From Jeotgalibacillus sp. ET6 (GTDB lineage: Bacteria; Bacillota; Bacilli; Bacillales; Jeotgalibacillaceae): 64,000 nt of DNA. Both the position numbers and the translations under genes were made by a program. Below are positions 1 to 8,537 of this stretch, in pieces; the stretch's first letter is position 1, and every line of letters starts with the position of its first letter. The stretch is from the NCBI RefSeq assembly GCF_029667115.1, contig NZ_JARUIU010000002.1:310001-374000 (forward strand). The letters run 5' to 3'. The notes under the pieces are model-generated. The model worked only from the letters and a program-made list of their open reading frames with translations. It did not search any database and was not told the DNA's origin.

Positions 1-1
1 A

Positions 2-160
2 AATGACTACTCTGTTTTGTTCTTCACCTTTCGAGGAATATTGGACGGTTTTTCAGGCTTTGTTTACAGCAACGAAAAACCGGGAAACAACGCTTTTGGC
101 GGGGATATTAAAGTAATCGAAAAGATGGATGAAGACTGGTATTTTATTACTTCTTATTGA
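2..160 (+). CDS. C-terminal end of an unidentified protein (left edge)
   Basis: An open frame enters from the left edge and ends at a TGA at 158-160, giving 52 residues that finish in EDWYFITSY. The start lies outside the window. The fragment is rich in Gly, Phe and acidic residues, with no membrane segment or motif that I recognise. It is followed within 20 bases by a hairpin that would terminate it. That it is a real gene end is inferred from the uninterrupted frame and the terminator. No function can be given. Confidence 0.6.
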   Translation, partial: NDYSVLFFTFRGILDGFSGFVYSNEKPGNNAFGGDIKVIEKMDEDWYFITSY

Positions 161-178
161 TTTGATCGCAATACTAAA

Positions 179-209
179 GGGAGAGTAATGGGAATTCTCA
201 CTCTCTCCC
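179..209. terminator. Hairpin between convergent genes
   Basis: GGGAGAG pairs with CTCTCCC around a loop that itself contains a small AATT palindrome. T-rich sequence follows on the plus strand (about 219-227). It separates the plus-strand gene ending at 160 from the minus-strand MFS gene ending at 237 and probably serves both. Confidence 0.6.
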
Positions 210-236
210 GTTCAAATTATTTTTTTAAAAAAACAA

Positions 237-1457
237 TTAGGCGATCTTATTCCTGCTCCTATTATTTCCAACCATGAACAGGAGGGAAAAGGAGGAGGTA
301 AGGAGAACAATCACGCCAGCGAGCAGATAAACGATTCGTATGCCAAACACATCTGCTATCAGGCCGATTAATACGACTGAAAACCCCATCGTAGCAGAAA
401 GAATCACACTGTGAGCGGCGTACACTTTTGAAAGATCTTCAGGCCTCGCGCTCTTTTGCATAAGCGTTTGCTGGGAGATGTCTCTTACTTGATAAACCGG
501 ACCCATCAGTAACACGAGAATCAACGCCATTACCGCCTGGTCAATAAAGGAATAGACGATTGCAAGAATTGAATAAGCCATTGAACCAAGTGCAATATTT
601 AAGATCAGGTGCCTTTCTACAAATTTATAAGCCGCGATTGCACATGCTCCGCCAATTAAAGCTCCAATATAATAGGCACTATTAATATATCCCCACCATT
701 CAGCTCCTTTATCGAGCGCTTCACTGACAAAAATTAATGTGATGGCACCAATCCAGACCGATCCGGCAATCCCTTCTCCAATATCCATCATCGTAACTAA
801 ACGAATTTTTTTATTTTGCCATAAAAGAATCCAGCCTGCTTTCATCTCGTTCCATTTTGTATTTTTTTCATCGTCAATGACTTGTTCAAACTCTTTTATT
901 TTTGAAGCAATGATCCCCATTTGGATGACGGCTGTCCACATAAATGCAATGACGATGTAAAAGGTATTGCCGACGCCTATTGAAGCGACAATAATCCCTG
1001 TAATCGAATAGGCGGCGATTTGTGACAGCTGAAAAGTTACGGAAAGAATCCCGTTTGCTTTAGGCAATAACTCTTCTGGTGCAAGTAACGGAATAGAAGA
1101 ATGGTAAAGCGGCCTAACCAAGCCTTCCATAAAAGCTAACACAAGAACGATTAAAAATAGAAGCAAGATGTTGACACCTGTGAAAATGAAAAATAAAATA
1201 AAAACACTCATGACAATTGCTTTTATCAACGGGAGGAAAAACATGATTTTTCTGTTGCCAAAGCGGTTGATCACTAACGGTGCAATAAACCCTGCCATTA
1301 GGGAACCTATGGTATTTAAAAAAGGAAAGAGCGCAGCATAAGCAGCTGAGCCCGTTTCCTGAAAGATATAAAATGTGATCACCATGACATATCCAATATC
1401 CCCAATAACAAGAAAGTTCCGGGCAGCTGCAAATAAATAAAATTCTTTTGTAAGCAT
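237..1457 (-). CDS. MFS transporter (exporter-like)
   Basis: This 406-residue polytopic membrane protein has about twelve hydrophobic segments and a central basic/acidic loop (IKEFEQVIDDEKNTKW), the layout of major facilitator drug or metabolite exporters. The start is placed at the ATG of MLTKEFYL because an AGAGGAGG site lies 7-8 bases upstream. The frame stays open 23 codons further but that extension has no ribosome site. The first half carries the MFS-type loop NRFGNRKIM between TM2 and TM3. It is monocistronic. The substrate cannot be read from sequence; macrolide- or multidrug-type efflux is a family-level guess only. Confidence 0.85.
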   Translation of the reverse strand: MLTKEFYLFAAARNFLVIGDIGYVMVITFYIFQETGSAAYAALFPFLNTIGSLMAGFIAPLVINRFGNRKIMFFLPLIKAIVMSVFILFFIFTGVNILLLFLIVLVLAFMEGLVRPLYHSSIPLLAPEELLPKANGILSVTFQLSQIAAYSITGIIVASIGVGNTFYIVIAFMWTAVIQMGIIASKIKEFEQVIDDEKNTKWNEMKAGWILLWQNKKIRLVTMMDIGEGIAGSVWIGAITLIFVSEALDKGAEWWGYINSAYYIGALIGGACAIAAYKFVERHLILNIALGSMAYSILAIVYSFIDQAVMALILVLLMGPVYQVRDISQQTLMQKSARPEDLSKVYAAHSVILSATMGFSVVLIGLIADVFGIRIVYLLAGVIVLLTSSFSLLFMVGNNRSRNKIA

Positions 1458-1559
1458 GGTGTCCTCCTCTTTAAATAAGATTGATAGCGAATTTCGTTTT
1501 GCTATCTCATTGTAAAGTGCGGACACTGGGTTCTGATGGTGTAGAATAAATAAGGGATG

Positions 1560-2465
1560 CTATAGCTTAATTTGGTCCTTTCCCTGGTACCACGAGGGCA
1601 CAGGATGACTCGGATCCTCAAACCAGCCCAGCACCTCTTTGGCCTGGTTTTTCATAAAAGCGACCTGCTGCTCGCCAAACGGAATGGCCCAGGGGATGGA
1701 AGAAATCATATTGCTGTATATATATAAAGTCAGCAGGGAGAAAAATTCTATAGGCGGTTTGCAATCAAAATAGCCATTCACCTGCCCGGTCGCAAAAGTT
1801 GGACTGACCGCTGCGCTAAATACAATTCGGTTAAACTCTTCCCATGGATCTCCGTAATCGCACCGGTTAAAATCAATAATGCTCAAGCTTCCTTCAGGTG
1901 AAATAATCATATTTCCTGTGTGATAATCACCATGCTGAAACGATTGCGGCCTTCCTTCAAGGAGATGACGGTGGTCCTCAATAAAAGAGATTACTTTGTC
2001 GTCCTCTTCAAATTTAATGCCGCATTCAAGATAGCTTTTCATTTTTTTATCGATCTTCCGGTTAAAATGGGTGCTCCAATTTTCCTGGCCAGGCGCAGGA
2101 ATAGAGTGAATCCTTTTCAGAATCCTCCCAGCCGTTTCGCCAAGTTCATATTTTTTCGCTTGAGAAAGCTTAGGCAGTTCAGTCTCTGCATCTTCTCCCT
2201 CACACCACGTGAAAAGCGAATACACATTCCTGCCCTCGTCACAGAGGCCAAAATCAATTGGCTGCGAAATTGGCAGACCATCCTTGCTTAATTCCTTCAT
2301 CATATTAAACTCATTTTTCTTCTGGTCATATTCTTTCTGATCCGATATGCGAAGCAGCCGTTTTTCATTCGAACGTGTTTCCACATAATATTTTTTGTCG
2401 CTCGACCATCCTTTATTAATCGGTTTCATTAGTTGAAAAGAGGCGTGATTGTTCAAATCCAGCAT
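1560..2465 (-). CDS. APH-fold phosphotransferase
   Basis: This 301-residue cytosolic kinase-fold protein belongs to the aminoglycoside phosphotransferase/choline kinase superfamily. The catalytic loop reads QHGDYHTGNMI (Brenner motif HGDxHxGN) and the metal-binding loop IIDFNRCDYGDPWEEF supplies the second Asp. The N-terminal RLLRIS segment fits the nucleotide-binding lobe. A GGTGGG-like ribosome site precedes the ATG. Members phosphorylate aminoglycosides, macrolides, choline or sugars. The general 'phosphotransferase' class is secure, but resistance function is not implied. It is likely monocistronic, about 100 bases upstream of the MFS gene on the same strand; co-transcription is possible. 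Confidence 0.85.
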   Translation of the reverse strand: MLDLNNHASFQLMKPINKGWSSDKKYYVETRSNEKRLLRISDQKEYDQKKNEFNMMKELSKDGLPISQPIDFGLCDEGRNVYSLFTWCEGEDAETELPKLSQAKKYELGETAGRILKRIHSIPAPGQENWSTHFNRKIDKKMKSYLECGIKFEEDDKVISFIEDHRHLLEGRPQSFQHGDYHTGNMIISPEGSLSIIDFNRCDYGDPWEEFNRIVFSAAVSPTFATGQVNGYFDCKPPIEFFSLLTLYIYSNMISSIPWAIPFGEQQVAFMKNQAKEVLGWFEDPSHPVPSWYQGKDQIKL

Positions 2466-2724
2466 AAATGTCCCACCTTTAAATTCAAGTCCAGGTAAAA
2501 TTGAGTTTTCTATTTCTCATCATACCAGTGTTATACTAGTAATATAAGAATTTTCTAAACTATCATTCATTTAACATTTTTGGAATGATTGCAAAAGGGA
2601 TTTTTGATTTATAGTCGAAGATCTTATAGTATTCCTTTAAATTGTTTGGAGGTCACTGCTTTGTTACTTTACTATTGAGTTCAACTGCCTAATGATAAAA
2701 AAATAAATTAGGAGTTGATCGAGT

Positions 2725-3138
2725 ATGATCTATAAAAATGGTATTAATGAGATTTCATCTGACATGTTGAATGGTTTTTTTGTGGATTGGCCTAATCCTC
2801 CAAGTCCACAAACCCATTTAAAACTGTTGAAAAATAGCAGTAAAGCAGTCATTGCAGTAGATGAAAAAACGAATTATGTGGTTGGATTTATAACAGCTAT
2901 CAGCGATGGAGTTCTATCCGCCTACATTCCCTTCCTTGAAGTGTTACCGGAGTATAAAAATAAGGGGATAGGCAAAGAGTTAGTAAAGCTGATGTTAAAA
3001 GAGCTTGATGATCTGTATATGGTTGATTTAAGCTGTGATGATGACTTAGTTTCTTATTATGAGAAATTCGGGATGCTGAAATCAAATAGTATGCTAGTAA
3101 GGAATTATGAAAGGCAGTCGGGTAGTTTAGATAAATAA
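2725..3138 (+). CDS. GNAT family N-acetyltransferase
   Basis: This 137-residue protein has a single GNAT domain. The acetyl-CoA pyrophosphate-binding loop is visible as PEYKNKGIGKELVKLML (the Q/RxxGxG/A motif, here KNKGIG), preceded by the beta-4 strand SAYIPFLEV and followed by the YYEKFGM segment typical of the C-terminal half. TTAGGAG lies upstream of the ATG with good spacing. GNAT enzymes transfer acetyl from acetyl-CoA to an amine; the substrate is unknown. The gene ends directly in a fragment of the interspersed repeat whose hairpin acts as its terminator. Confidence 0.85.
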   Translation: MIYKNGINEISSDMLNGFFVDWPNPPSPQTHLKLLKNSSKAVIAVDEKTNYVVGFITAISDGVLSAYIPFLEVLPEYKNKGIGKELVKLMLKELDDLYMVDLSCDDDLVSYYEKFGMLKSNSMLVRNYERQSGSLDK

Positions 3139-3203
3139 ACTCCCACTGAAGCGAAGCGGACGGTCGACGAGCCTGAGACACATTTTGTCTCAGGTTTTTT
3201 GTG
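3139..3203 (+). repeat. 3'-end remnant of the interspersed repeat, acting as terminator
   Basis: The sequence after the stop codon matches the last 60 or so bases of the 220-bp repeats elsewhere in the window (CTGAAGCG, then GGTCG, then CCTGAGAC-loop-GTCTCAGG and a T run). Only the 3' end survives. The GCCTGAGAC/GTCTCAGG hairpin with TTTTTT forms an ordinary intrinsic terminator for the GNAT gene. The rest of the interval to 3456 is AT-rich and holds no gene that I can see, apart from the hairpin at 3391. Confidence 0.7.
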
Positions 3204-3390
3204 TACTAAATTTTAAATAATATATGACTATATAACTATTTAATCTACAATTATTACTTAATTCTTATTTGAAATTACTTTTAACTATAGACAAATGATT
3301 GATTTACAGTTATATTTAACCATAACATAGGTAATATTACTCACTAAAGCTAGTGCTCGTCACAACCCGAATCATTGAATAGGGTCATGA

Positions 3391-3419
3391 AGCAGCCATA
3401 GTTGCTGCTTATTTTTTTT
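3391..3419 (+). terminator. Hairpin plus long T tract upstream of the PIG-L gene
   Basis: AGCAGC pairs with GCTGCT around a 7-base loop and is followed by TATTTTTTTT. No coding sequence precedes it closely on this strand, so it is either the terminator of an untranslated transcript or a leader attenuator for the gene starting at 3457. A second small hairpin, ACCC/GGGT, lies at 3365-3385 just before it. Confidence 0.55.
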
Positions 3420-3456
3420 GTCTATGTACACCATATTAACTAAGGGGATCTAGAAA

Positions 3457-4194
3457 ATGAAAAGATTATTTATTGCAGCAAGTGTACTTTTTTTACTATT
3501 GTCGCCAATGCCAACCAAAGCAGAGAAGGTCGTAACGGTCTATCTTATTCCACATCAGGATGATGAACTTCTTACTTACGGGGTCGGTATTTTAAATCAC
3601 ACCTGGGTGGGGGAAGAGGTACATGCCGTTCTTTTAACCAATGGGGGAGCAAGCATTGCTCATACCAAAATAAATAGAAAATTAAATGACTCGATCACAA
3701 AAGAAGAATTCACGGATGCCCGACTTCGGGAATTTGATCGCAGTACACAGGTTCTTGGTGTAAAGAAAGAAAACATACACATCCACAATTATGAAGATGG
3801 AAATTTGTCAGTTGAAAATGTAGAAAACGTCATTTTGGAAATGATTGAAAAATACCCTAATGCCAAATTCAAAGGGATGAGCTGGTATGATACCCACAAT
3901 GATCATAAGAATACAGGGATCGCGCTTAAAAACCTGCATGACAAAGGAATTGTGAAAGACGCACGTTTCTATCTGAAGTCAAGTCAGTTTGGTTCTGTTA
4001 AAACAAAAGGTGTGATCGCTGACAAATATAATCCTCAATTTAAACCATTCCTAGCTGCCGGAATTGAGTCCTATAATCACTGGCATCCGGAAAGCGGTAT
4101 GTATGCAGTAGGCTATACATCTGTTAGTAAATCATTTGAAAGACTAAGAGCAAATTCATTTAGCTATTATCATACTCCAGCCTATGTACGTTGA
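3457..4194 (+). CDS. Secreted PIG-L (LmbE) family deacetylase
   Basis: This 245-residue protein has a clear signal peptide (MKRLFIAASVLFLLLS, cleavage expected after TKAEK). The mature part starts with the zinc-site motif PHQDDELL (PHxDDE) and has a second metal-ligand motif THNDHKNTG, the HPDHxxxG variant. PIG-L enzymes are zinc-dependent N-deacetylases of GlcNAc-containing substrates such as GlcNAc-PI, mycothiol or bacillithiol precursors and glycans. Export argues for a cell-wall or extracellular glycan substrate rather than bacillithiol synthesis. AAGGGG precedes the ATG. It is monocistronic, ended by the hairpin at 4304. Confidence 0.85.
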   Translation: MKRLFIAASVLFLLLSPMPTKAEKVVTVYLIPHQDDELLTYGVGILNHTWVGEEVHAVLLTNGGASIAHTKINRKLNDSITKEEFTDARLREFDRSTQVLGVKKENIHIHNYEDGNLSVENVENVILEMIEKYPNAKFKGMSWYDTHNDHKNTGIALKNLHDKGIVKDARFYLKSSQFGSVKTKGVIADKYNPQFKPFLAAGIESYNHWHPESGMYAVGYTSVSKSFERLRANSFSYYHTPAYVR

Positions 4195-4303
4195 TAGACC
4201 TGTCCCTAGCCCTTTAGAGAGTGACGTATTTGCATGGCTTTATTAATGTAGCATCAAAAGATCTATATAATTAAATAACAGGACAGCTAATATACTTAAG
4301 AAA

Positions 4304-4339
4304 AGCCCCTTTTCTCGTAACTAAAAGAGAAAAGGGGCT
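4304..4339. terminator. Strong bidirectional hairpin
   Basis: A 13-bp perfect stem (AGCCCCTTTTCTC with GAGAAAAGGGGCT) lies between the convergent PIG-L gene and the minus-strand YcxB-like gene. T-rich sequence follows on the minus side. Confidence 0.75.
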
Positions 4340-4397
4340 CAATTAATGAATGCAAAGTTCTTATAGTGATTTTTTTAAAAAAGAATTTAGAATTAAA

Positions 4398-4967
4398 TTA
4401 CATCAATTTAACCTTTTTATTATCCACATTATCTCTGATTAACTTTTTCAACAGGTCAATTTCTGCATCAGAATTAAAAAATCTTTTTGGAAGTATAATG
4501 GCTTTTGCTTTTGAAACATATAGACGAAACATGTCCTTGTTCTCATATACATTTTGAATTTGATTCCATTCAAAATATCCTACAGACCTGTCAAACTTTT
4601 GTTGGATTTCCTTGGAACTGAACGTGTATGTAATTTCCTTTTGAATTAATTGGTCACTGTCATATTCTCTTGACGTTTTTATTTTAGAGGAAAACTTTCC
4701 AAGAAACAGAGCTGGCAATGAAACAATTAAAGAAATAATTGCGTAGGGAATGAACAAAAATATATACATATATATATATAAATCAGCATCTATGGTATTA
4801 ATTGTAGGAATTGCAAAAATAAGAAACGTAAATATCAAGAGAAAGTAGAACAGGATTCTATGAAATTTTTTCAAATGATATAATCCGTATTTGTTGAATT
4901 CTTCCTTTTTCACCGTACCGCTGACTGTGAATTTATCTTCATCGAGTAATTCAGTGTTTTTTTCCAT
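4398..4967 (-). CDS. YcxB-like membrane protein
   Basis: This 189-residue protein has an N-terminal cytosolic strand, two membrane helices (about residues 36-57 and 64-90) and a C-terminal domain beginning near ITYTFSSKEIQQKF. The later segments FEWNQIQNVYENKDMFRLYVS and ILPKRFFN match the YcxB-like C-terminal domain, a PH-like fold found in small Firmicute membrane proteins. The function of the family is unknown. An AAGGGG site precedes the ATG. It is monocistronic and transcribed away from the remnant region at 5.0-5.5 kb. Confidence 0.75.
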   Translation of the reverse strand: MEKNTELLDEDKFTVSGTVKKEEFNKYGLYHLKKFHRILFYFLLIFTFLIFAIPTINTIDADLYIYMYIFLFIPYAIISLIVSLPALFLGKFSSKIKTSREYDSDQLIQKEITYTFSSKEIQQKFDRSVGYFEWNQIQNVYENKDMFRLYVSKAKAIILPKRFFNSDAEIDLLKKLIRDNVDNKKVKLM

Positions 4968-5084
4968 TTTTAATCAATTCCCCTTACCATCGTTATTACT
5001 TCAAAACTCCATCTATTTATATACTATCATATCATTATTTTCTAAAGTCTCTCACTTACCATTGTCCTTTGATCCATTATTAAA

Positions 5085-5277
5085 CAAAAGCCCTTGCAAA
5101 CCCAAAATATGCATCACAAATAAAAAAACAATACAAGTTTCACCTCTAATGGCTGAGCATGTCTCCAAATGTTCATCTACATACATTGGGACTGTCACAT
5201 ATATTAAACATCTTGTTCAGTACAAAAGAAATTATTTGAAAGGGATATCATCAAGTTTTGAAGAAGATAACTTGTGA
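5085..5277 (+). repeat. Diverged duplicate of the Nudix-gene leader (compare 9005-9193)
   Basis: The stretch from CCCTTGCAAA through GGCTGAGCATG, the CATCTACATA-ATTGGGACTGTC block and TTATTTGAAAGG-TATCA to GTGAACC repeats, with substitutions and small gaps, the sequence just upstream of the Nudix gene at 9210. No gene follows here. The copy runs directly into a piece of VOC-gene sequence, so the Nudix coding region has been lost. The interval 4968-5575 otherwise contains no intact gene. Confidence 0.7.
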
Positions 5278-5370
5278 ACCGTATTGAAATGAAAAGCAGG
5301 GTTTTTATAGACGGCATATTCCTGATAGATCTTGCTGTATTCAAGCCAATTGAATCCATCTGGGACATTT
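5278..5370 (-). pseudogene. VOC-protein gene fragment (decayed copy of 9758-10114)
   Basis: From CCGTATTGAAATGAAAAGCA onward, about 60 bases closely match positions 9886-9950, which encode the YKNPAFHFNT part of the VOC protein. The minus-strand reading KNPAFHFNT is still legible. Similarity fades after about 5350, and neither end of the gene is present. It is a relic of a duplicated Nudix-VOC locus in which the interval between the Nudix leader and the middle of the VOC gene has been deleted. Confidence 0.7.
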
Positions 5371-5532
5371 TGAGGGTCGGGGAATTAATAAAAGGTAATC
5401 AGTTTATTGATCAGCCTGAAAGACTTGCTTGAAGTATAAGTAAAAGGGGAGAGCTGAAAGATCGTGACAAGAAAAAATCTATGTTATTGAACATAAATGA
5501 TTGAGTAAAGCTGCACCAGCAAAATAAAAAAG

Positions 5533-5564
5533 CCAGCCCTCTTAGTTTTGCTAAAGAGGGCTGG
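5533..5564 (-). terminator. Terminator of the zinc-ribbon operon
   Basis: CCAGCCCTCTT pairs with AAGAGGGCTGG. On the minus strand it is followed by a T-rich tract. It lies 11 bases after the stop of the 610-residue gene. Confidence 0.8.
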
Positions 5565-5575
5565 GGCAAGCTAAG

Positions 5576-7408
5576 TTAATCAATTTCATCAGTTGAAATC
5601 AATTCATACACCTTGATTTCCCCATCTTCTACATGCACTTCAGTAATCGTGCTGTAAGACTTCGTGTGCGTGCCAAGGTCGTTATAGATCACAAATGTTT
5701 CGGTTGTGTGAGCCAGGGCCTCAGTTGAAGAAATTACTTCCATCTTGTCAAGAGTAGTGCTGAGATGTTCCTCTGTCACGCCAATGGATCCAAGATGGTC
5801 TATAAAATCACTTTGTTCCTGAACGCGGGGGCTGCCATCAACGAGCATAGAGGAGACATAGGAAAAATCTACATTGTTAATCGCTGCAATACTCGCGTCG
5901 TTGTATTCGATCATGAATGCTTCCAGGCGGTCTTTTGATTCTGAATCATCCTCTGAAAATTCGTATTCCTCATCATTCATGTCTTCATTCCCGTTTTGTT
6001 TCACACCTGTACTCTTATGTAATTCTGAAGAGCCTTCTTTTATGACTTCACCCGTGAAGGAAGCGGTATGATTCATGGTGTGACACTCTTCTACCTTAAA
6101 CTCATCCTCTTTTTCTGAATAAGCAAGAACCATATGGCAAACCACACTTTGGGTAGCAAGGTTTTCTTCTTCTGATTCATGCCGGTAGGAATCTGTCGTT
6201 GTAAAGCTCACCGGCAAGGTCAGGTGATGAGAATTGTCTCCTCCGCTTGTGATAGCGGCTTCAGAGGGTTGAAGCTGAACTTCATCGAGTTGCCCGGAGT
6301 AAACAAATTCCATGTATTGCAAATCCTCAATCATGTAGTTAGATTCTTCCATCCACTCGTCCGTAGCAGTGGTTATAAGGGATAGGTCCTGATTCGCTCT
6401 TGCTTTTACCCATTCTTCCCCGTAGGCTGCTATCACTTTTGTAAGTTTTTCTTCTGTTTCCTTTGTAAACAGCGGGATCGTCACTTCCTGATGAGAGCTT
6501 TCCACGGCAATGTCTTTAACCATCACAGTTTCCCACGGGTATTCGGCTTCAACGGAAACCATAATTGAGCCGTCTGTAGGAAGAGGACCGATGTTTTCTG
6601 TTTCTCCCCAGGAATCAAACGGAATTTTTGTATCATTTAGGATAACGGATGTATTGTAATCCGGGTTTTGGTTTAGATAAAAGCTTACATAATCAAAGTC
6701 AAATTCTACCCAATTTGAATGAAGGCTTCCGCTCGTACCTGCAAACATCAAATCCTGTTCAGAGGTCATGGTGCCGTACTCATTTTCAAAAGCTGAAGCC
6801 AGGGTGTAGATCCCTGGTATATACGGCCCTGTTTCTACTTCATCATTTGAAACGGATGTACCATTTAAGAGAAGTTCAATCTCTCCCTCATCCTCCGGAA
6901 TATACAGCTCTGAGTATTGATCGGCCGCTTTTACCGAGTATCGGTTGAAAAGACCGAGCCATTTGCCGTTTTGCTCAATATAAAAGAGCGTATATGCAAA
7001 ATAGGGATTTGCGCTTGAATTTGTGACGGATTCCTTGATTGCTTGAAGTTCTTCTTCAGAAAAATTCAGCATGGCCTCCGCTTCAAATTTCTCAATTGCC
7101 GAGCCGTCTTCATGCACGACAAGTGAAGTGAGGGCTTTAGCATCTTTTTGATTGATGGCTTCCGCAAATTTTTTCATGGTAGTTTCAGCTGAAACCTGCT
7201 GGCTTGCAAAAATGCTTCCCCCTATGAGCAGAATCGCAGCGGTCACTCCAGCTGCCACAAAAGCTTTTTGTCTCTTCGTTTTCGGAGGCTTTGGTTTCGG
7301 TTCGATGATCTCCATCTTTTCAACCTGTGGAAGTGGATGGCCGCATTCTGTGCATACACTATGCTTTTCAGAGACTTGAGACCCGCATTCCTTACAAAAT
7401 CGTGTCAT
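5576..7408 (-). CDS. YvbJ/TcaA-like zinc-ribbon membrane protein
   Basis: This 610-residue protein is anchored by one membrane helix at about residues 47-68 (AFVAAGVTAAILLIGGSIF). The cytosolic N-terminus is a zinc ribbon with two CxxC knuckles (CKECGS and CTECGH). The long outside part begins with a helical TcaA-like region (TTMKKFAEAINQKDAKAL) followed by beta-rich repeats and a C-terminal NTF2-like tail. Size and order match B. subtilis YvbJ, and the architecture resembles staphylococcal TcaA, a teicoplanin-associated cell-envelope protein. The role is probably envelope sensing or wall-related; this is inference. It is second in a two-gene operon, 18 bases after the preceding gene. Confidence 0.75.
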   Translation of the reverse strand: MTRFCKECGSQVSEKHSVCTECGHPLPQVEKMEIIEPKPKPPKTKRQKAFVAAGVTAAILLIGGSIFASQQVSAETTMKKFAEAINQKDAKALTSLVVHEDGSAIEKFEAEAMLNFSEEELQAIKESVTNSSANPYFAYTLFYIEQNGKWLGLFNRYSVKAADQYSELYIPEDEGEIELLLNGTSVSNDEVETGPYIPGIYTLASAFENEYGTMTSEQDLMFAGTSGSLHSNWVEFDFDYVSFYLNQNPDYNTSVILNDTKIPFDSWGETENIGPLPTDGSIMVSVEAEYPWETVMVKDIAVESSHQEVTIPLFTKETEEKLTKVIAAYGEEWVKARANQDLSLITTATDEWMEESNYMIEDLQYMEFVYSGQLDEVQLQPSEAAITSGGDNSHHLTLPVSFTTTDSYRHESEEENLATQSVVCHMVLAYSEKEDEFKVEECHTMNHTASFTGEVIKEGSSELHKSTGVKQNGNEDMNDEEYEFSEDDSESKDRLEAFMIEYNDASIAAINNVDFSYVSSMLVDGSPRVQEQSDFIDHLGSIGVTEEHLSTTLDKMEVISSTEALAHTTETFVIYNDLGTHTKSYSTITEVHVEDGEIKVYELISTDEID

Positions 7409-7426
7409 CTTAATAGCTCCCCTCCA

Positions 7427-8251
7427 TTAAAGATAAGTCCCAAAATCATCGATAAAGCTGCCAACTGCTGAATCAGCCAATAGGAAGCTGAAGAGACTAA
7501 AAGCGATGCTGAACAGAATAACATAGCTGATGAATCCGTATAGAGGGTCTGCTGATTTGGACTGTTTAGTTAAAAGAGAACTAATCAAGTATAAAGGAAG
7601 AATAAAGACGGTAAAGGAAATCGCAATCGTAAGAATGATCGTGCCAAATGCATAGGCCTGAATTAAAATAAAAATAAATGCTGCTGCCATTAAGAATAGA
7701 CCCGGCAGCATATGACTGCCATAATACGAAATAATCGACTTAAACGAATGACCTTTCCCAAATAACTTCGTCACAACAAATAAAGAAACAGCTGCGAGTA
7801 GTAAGCTCAACACGGCATAAATCATTGAGCCGCCAAACACAGAAATAAAGGTTGGTCCTGCATACTCATTCATAAATGCATCCCCATACCCGCCAAACAT
7901 CGAACGGGAGATGCTTTGAATAAAGACATACGCCACCAGTGCTACCATAAAGCTGAATAATAGTAAGGAAATTAGTCCGTTTACAAATTCATTTTCTCCT
8001 TTTGAAAAAATGGCAGAAGGAGTCTTTATGTAGGTTTTCAGGTAGGACCAATATCCTTTTCCAGTCTTTTTCGCTTTTTCTATGTATTCATTTTGCTGAA
8101 CCTGTCCGCTCCCCGCAGGTCCTTCTGCTGCAGGATGCATTACCGTTTCCTGTACCGGATTTGCCGTACTGTGATCAGCTGTCAGACTGGTTCCGCACTT
8201 CCCGCAAAACTTCCCGCCATCCTGCTGATTGCCACATTTCTCACACTTCAT
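7427..8251 (-). CDS. Zinc-ribbon polytopic membrane protein
   Basis: This 274-residue protein opens with a zinc ribbon (CEKCGN...CGKCG, residues 3-20). A Gly/Pro/Gln-rich linker leads to an amphipathic stretch (YWSYLKTYIKTPSAIF) and then five or six hydrophobic helices. The layout is that of Yip1-like zinc-ribbon membrane proteins of Firmicutes, whose function is unknown. GAGGAG precedes the ATG. It is the first gene of the operon with the YvbJ-like protein; the shared N-terminal zinc ribbons suggest the two act together, perhaps through ribbon-ribbon contacts in the cytosol. Confidence 0.75.
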   Translation of the reverse strand: MKCEKCGNQQDGGKFCGKCGTSLTADHSTANPVQETVMHPAAEGPAGSGQVQQNEYIEKAKKTGKGYWSYLKTYIKTPSAIFSKGENEFVNGLISLLLFSFMVALVAYVFIQSISRSMFGGYGDAFMNEYAGPTFISVFGGSMIYAVLSLLLAAVSLFVVTKLFGKGHSFKSIISYYGSHMLPGLFLMAAAFIFILIQAYAFGTIILTIAISFTVFILPLYLISSLLTKQSKSADPLYGFISYVILFSIAFSLFSFLLADSAVGSFIDDFGTYL

Positions 8252-8537
8252 ACAAACACTCTCCTCATATCGAATTAGATAGATTAGTAAAAATAAGCAC
8301 TAAGACCTACTAATCTATTTAACTTTATAAATAATTCCCATTTAAGTCAATGAAAAATCTTACATTAATGAAATAAAATATATGGTTAATCCTTTTTTGA
8401 TGGTTTAATCTTATTATGGTAAACAATATACTCAGTTAAAACTGGTACTAATTTTAATAGATAATAGTTTTACACAATCTTTAAATTAAAGGCGATAGGC
8501 GATTTAAACATCCCCATTATCCAAGGAAGTGAACGAT

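Noticed and set aside
2499..2540. Promoter TTGAGT ... TATACT upstream of the GNAT gene
   Set aside because: The spacer is about 25 bases, far from 17.
3330..3420. Possible c-di-GMP (GEMM) riboswitch before the PIG-L gene
   Set aside because: The AGCAGCCA-TTGCTGCT hairpin recalls one arm, but the conserved CAAACC and GGACGCAAAGCC blocks are missing.
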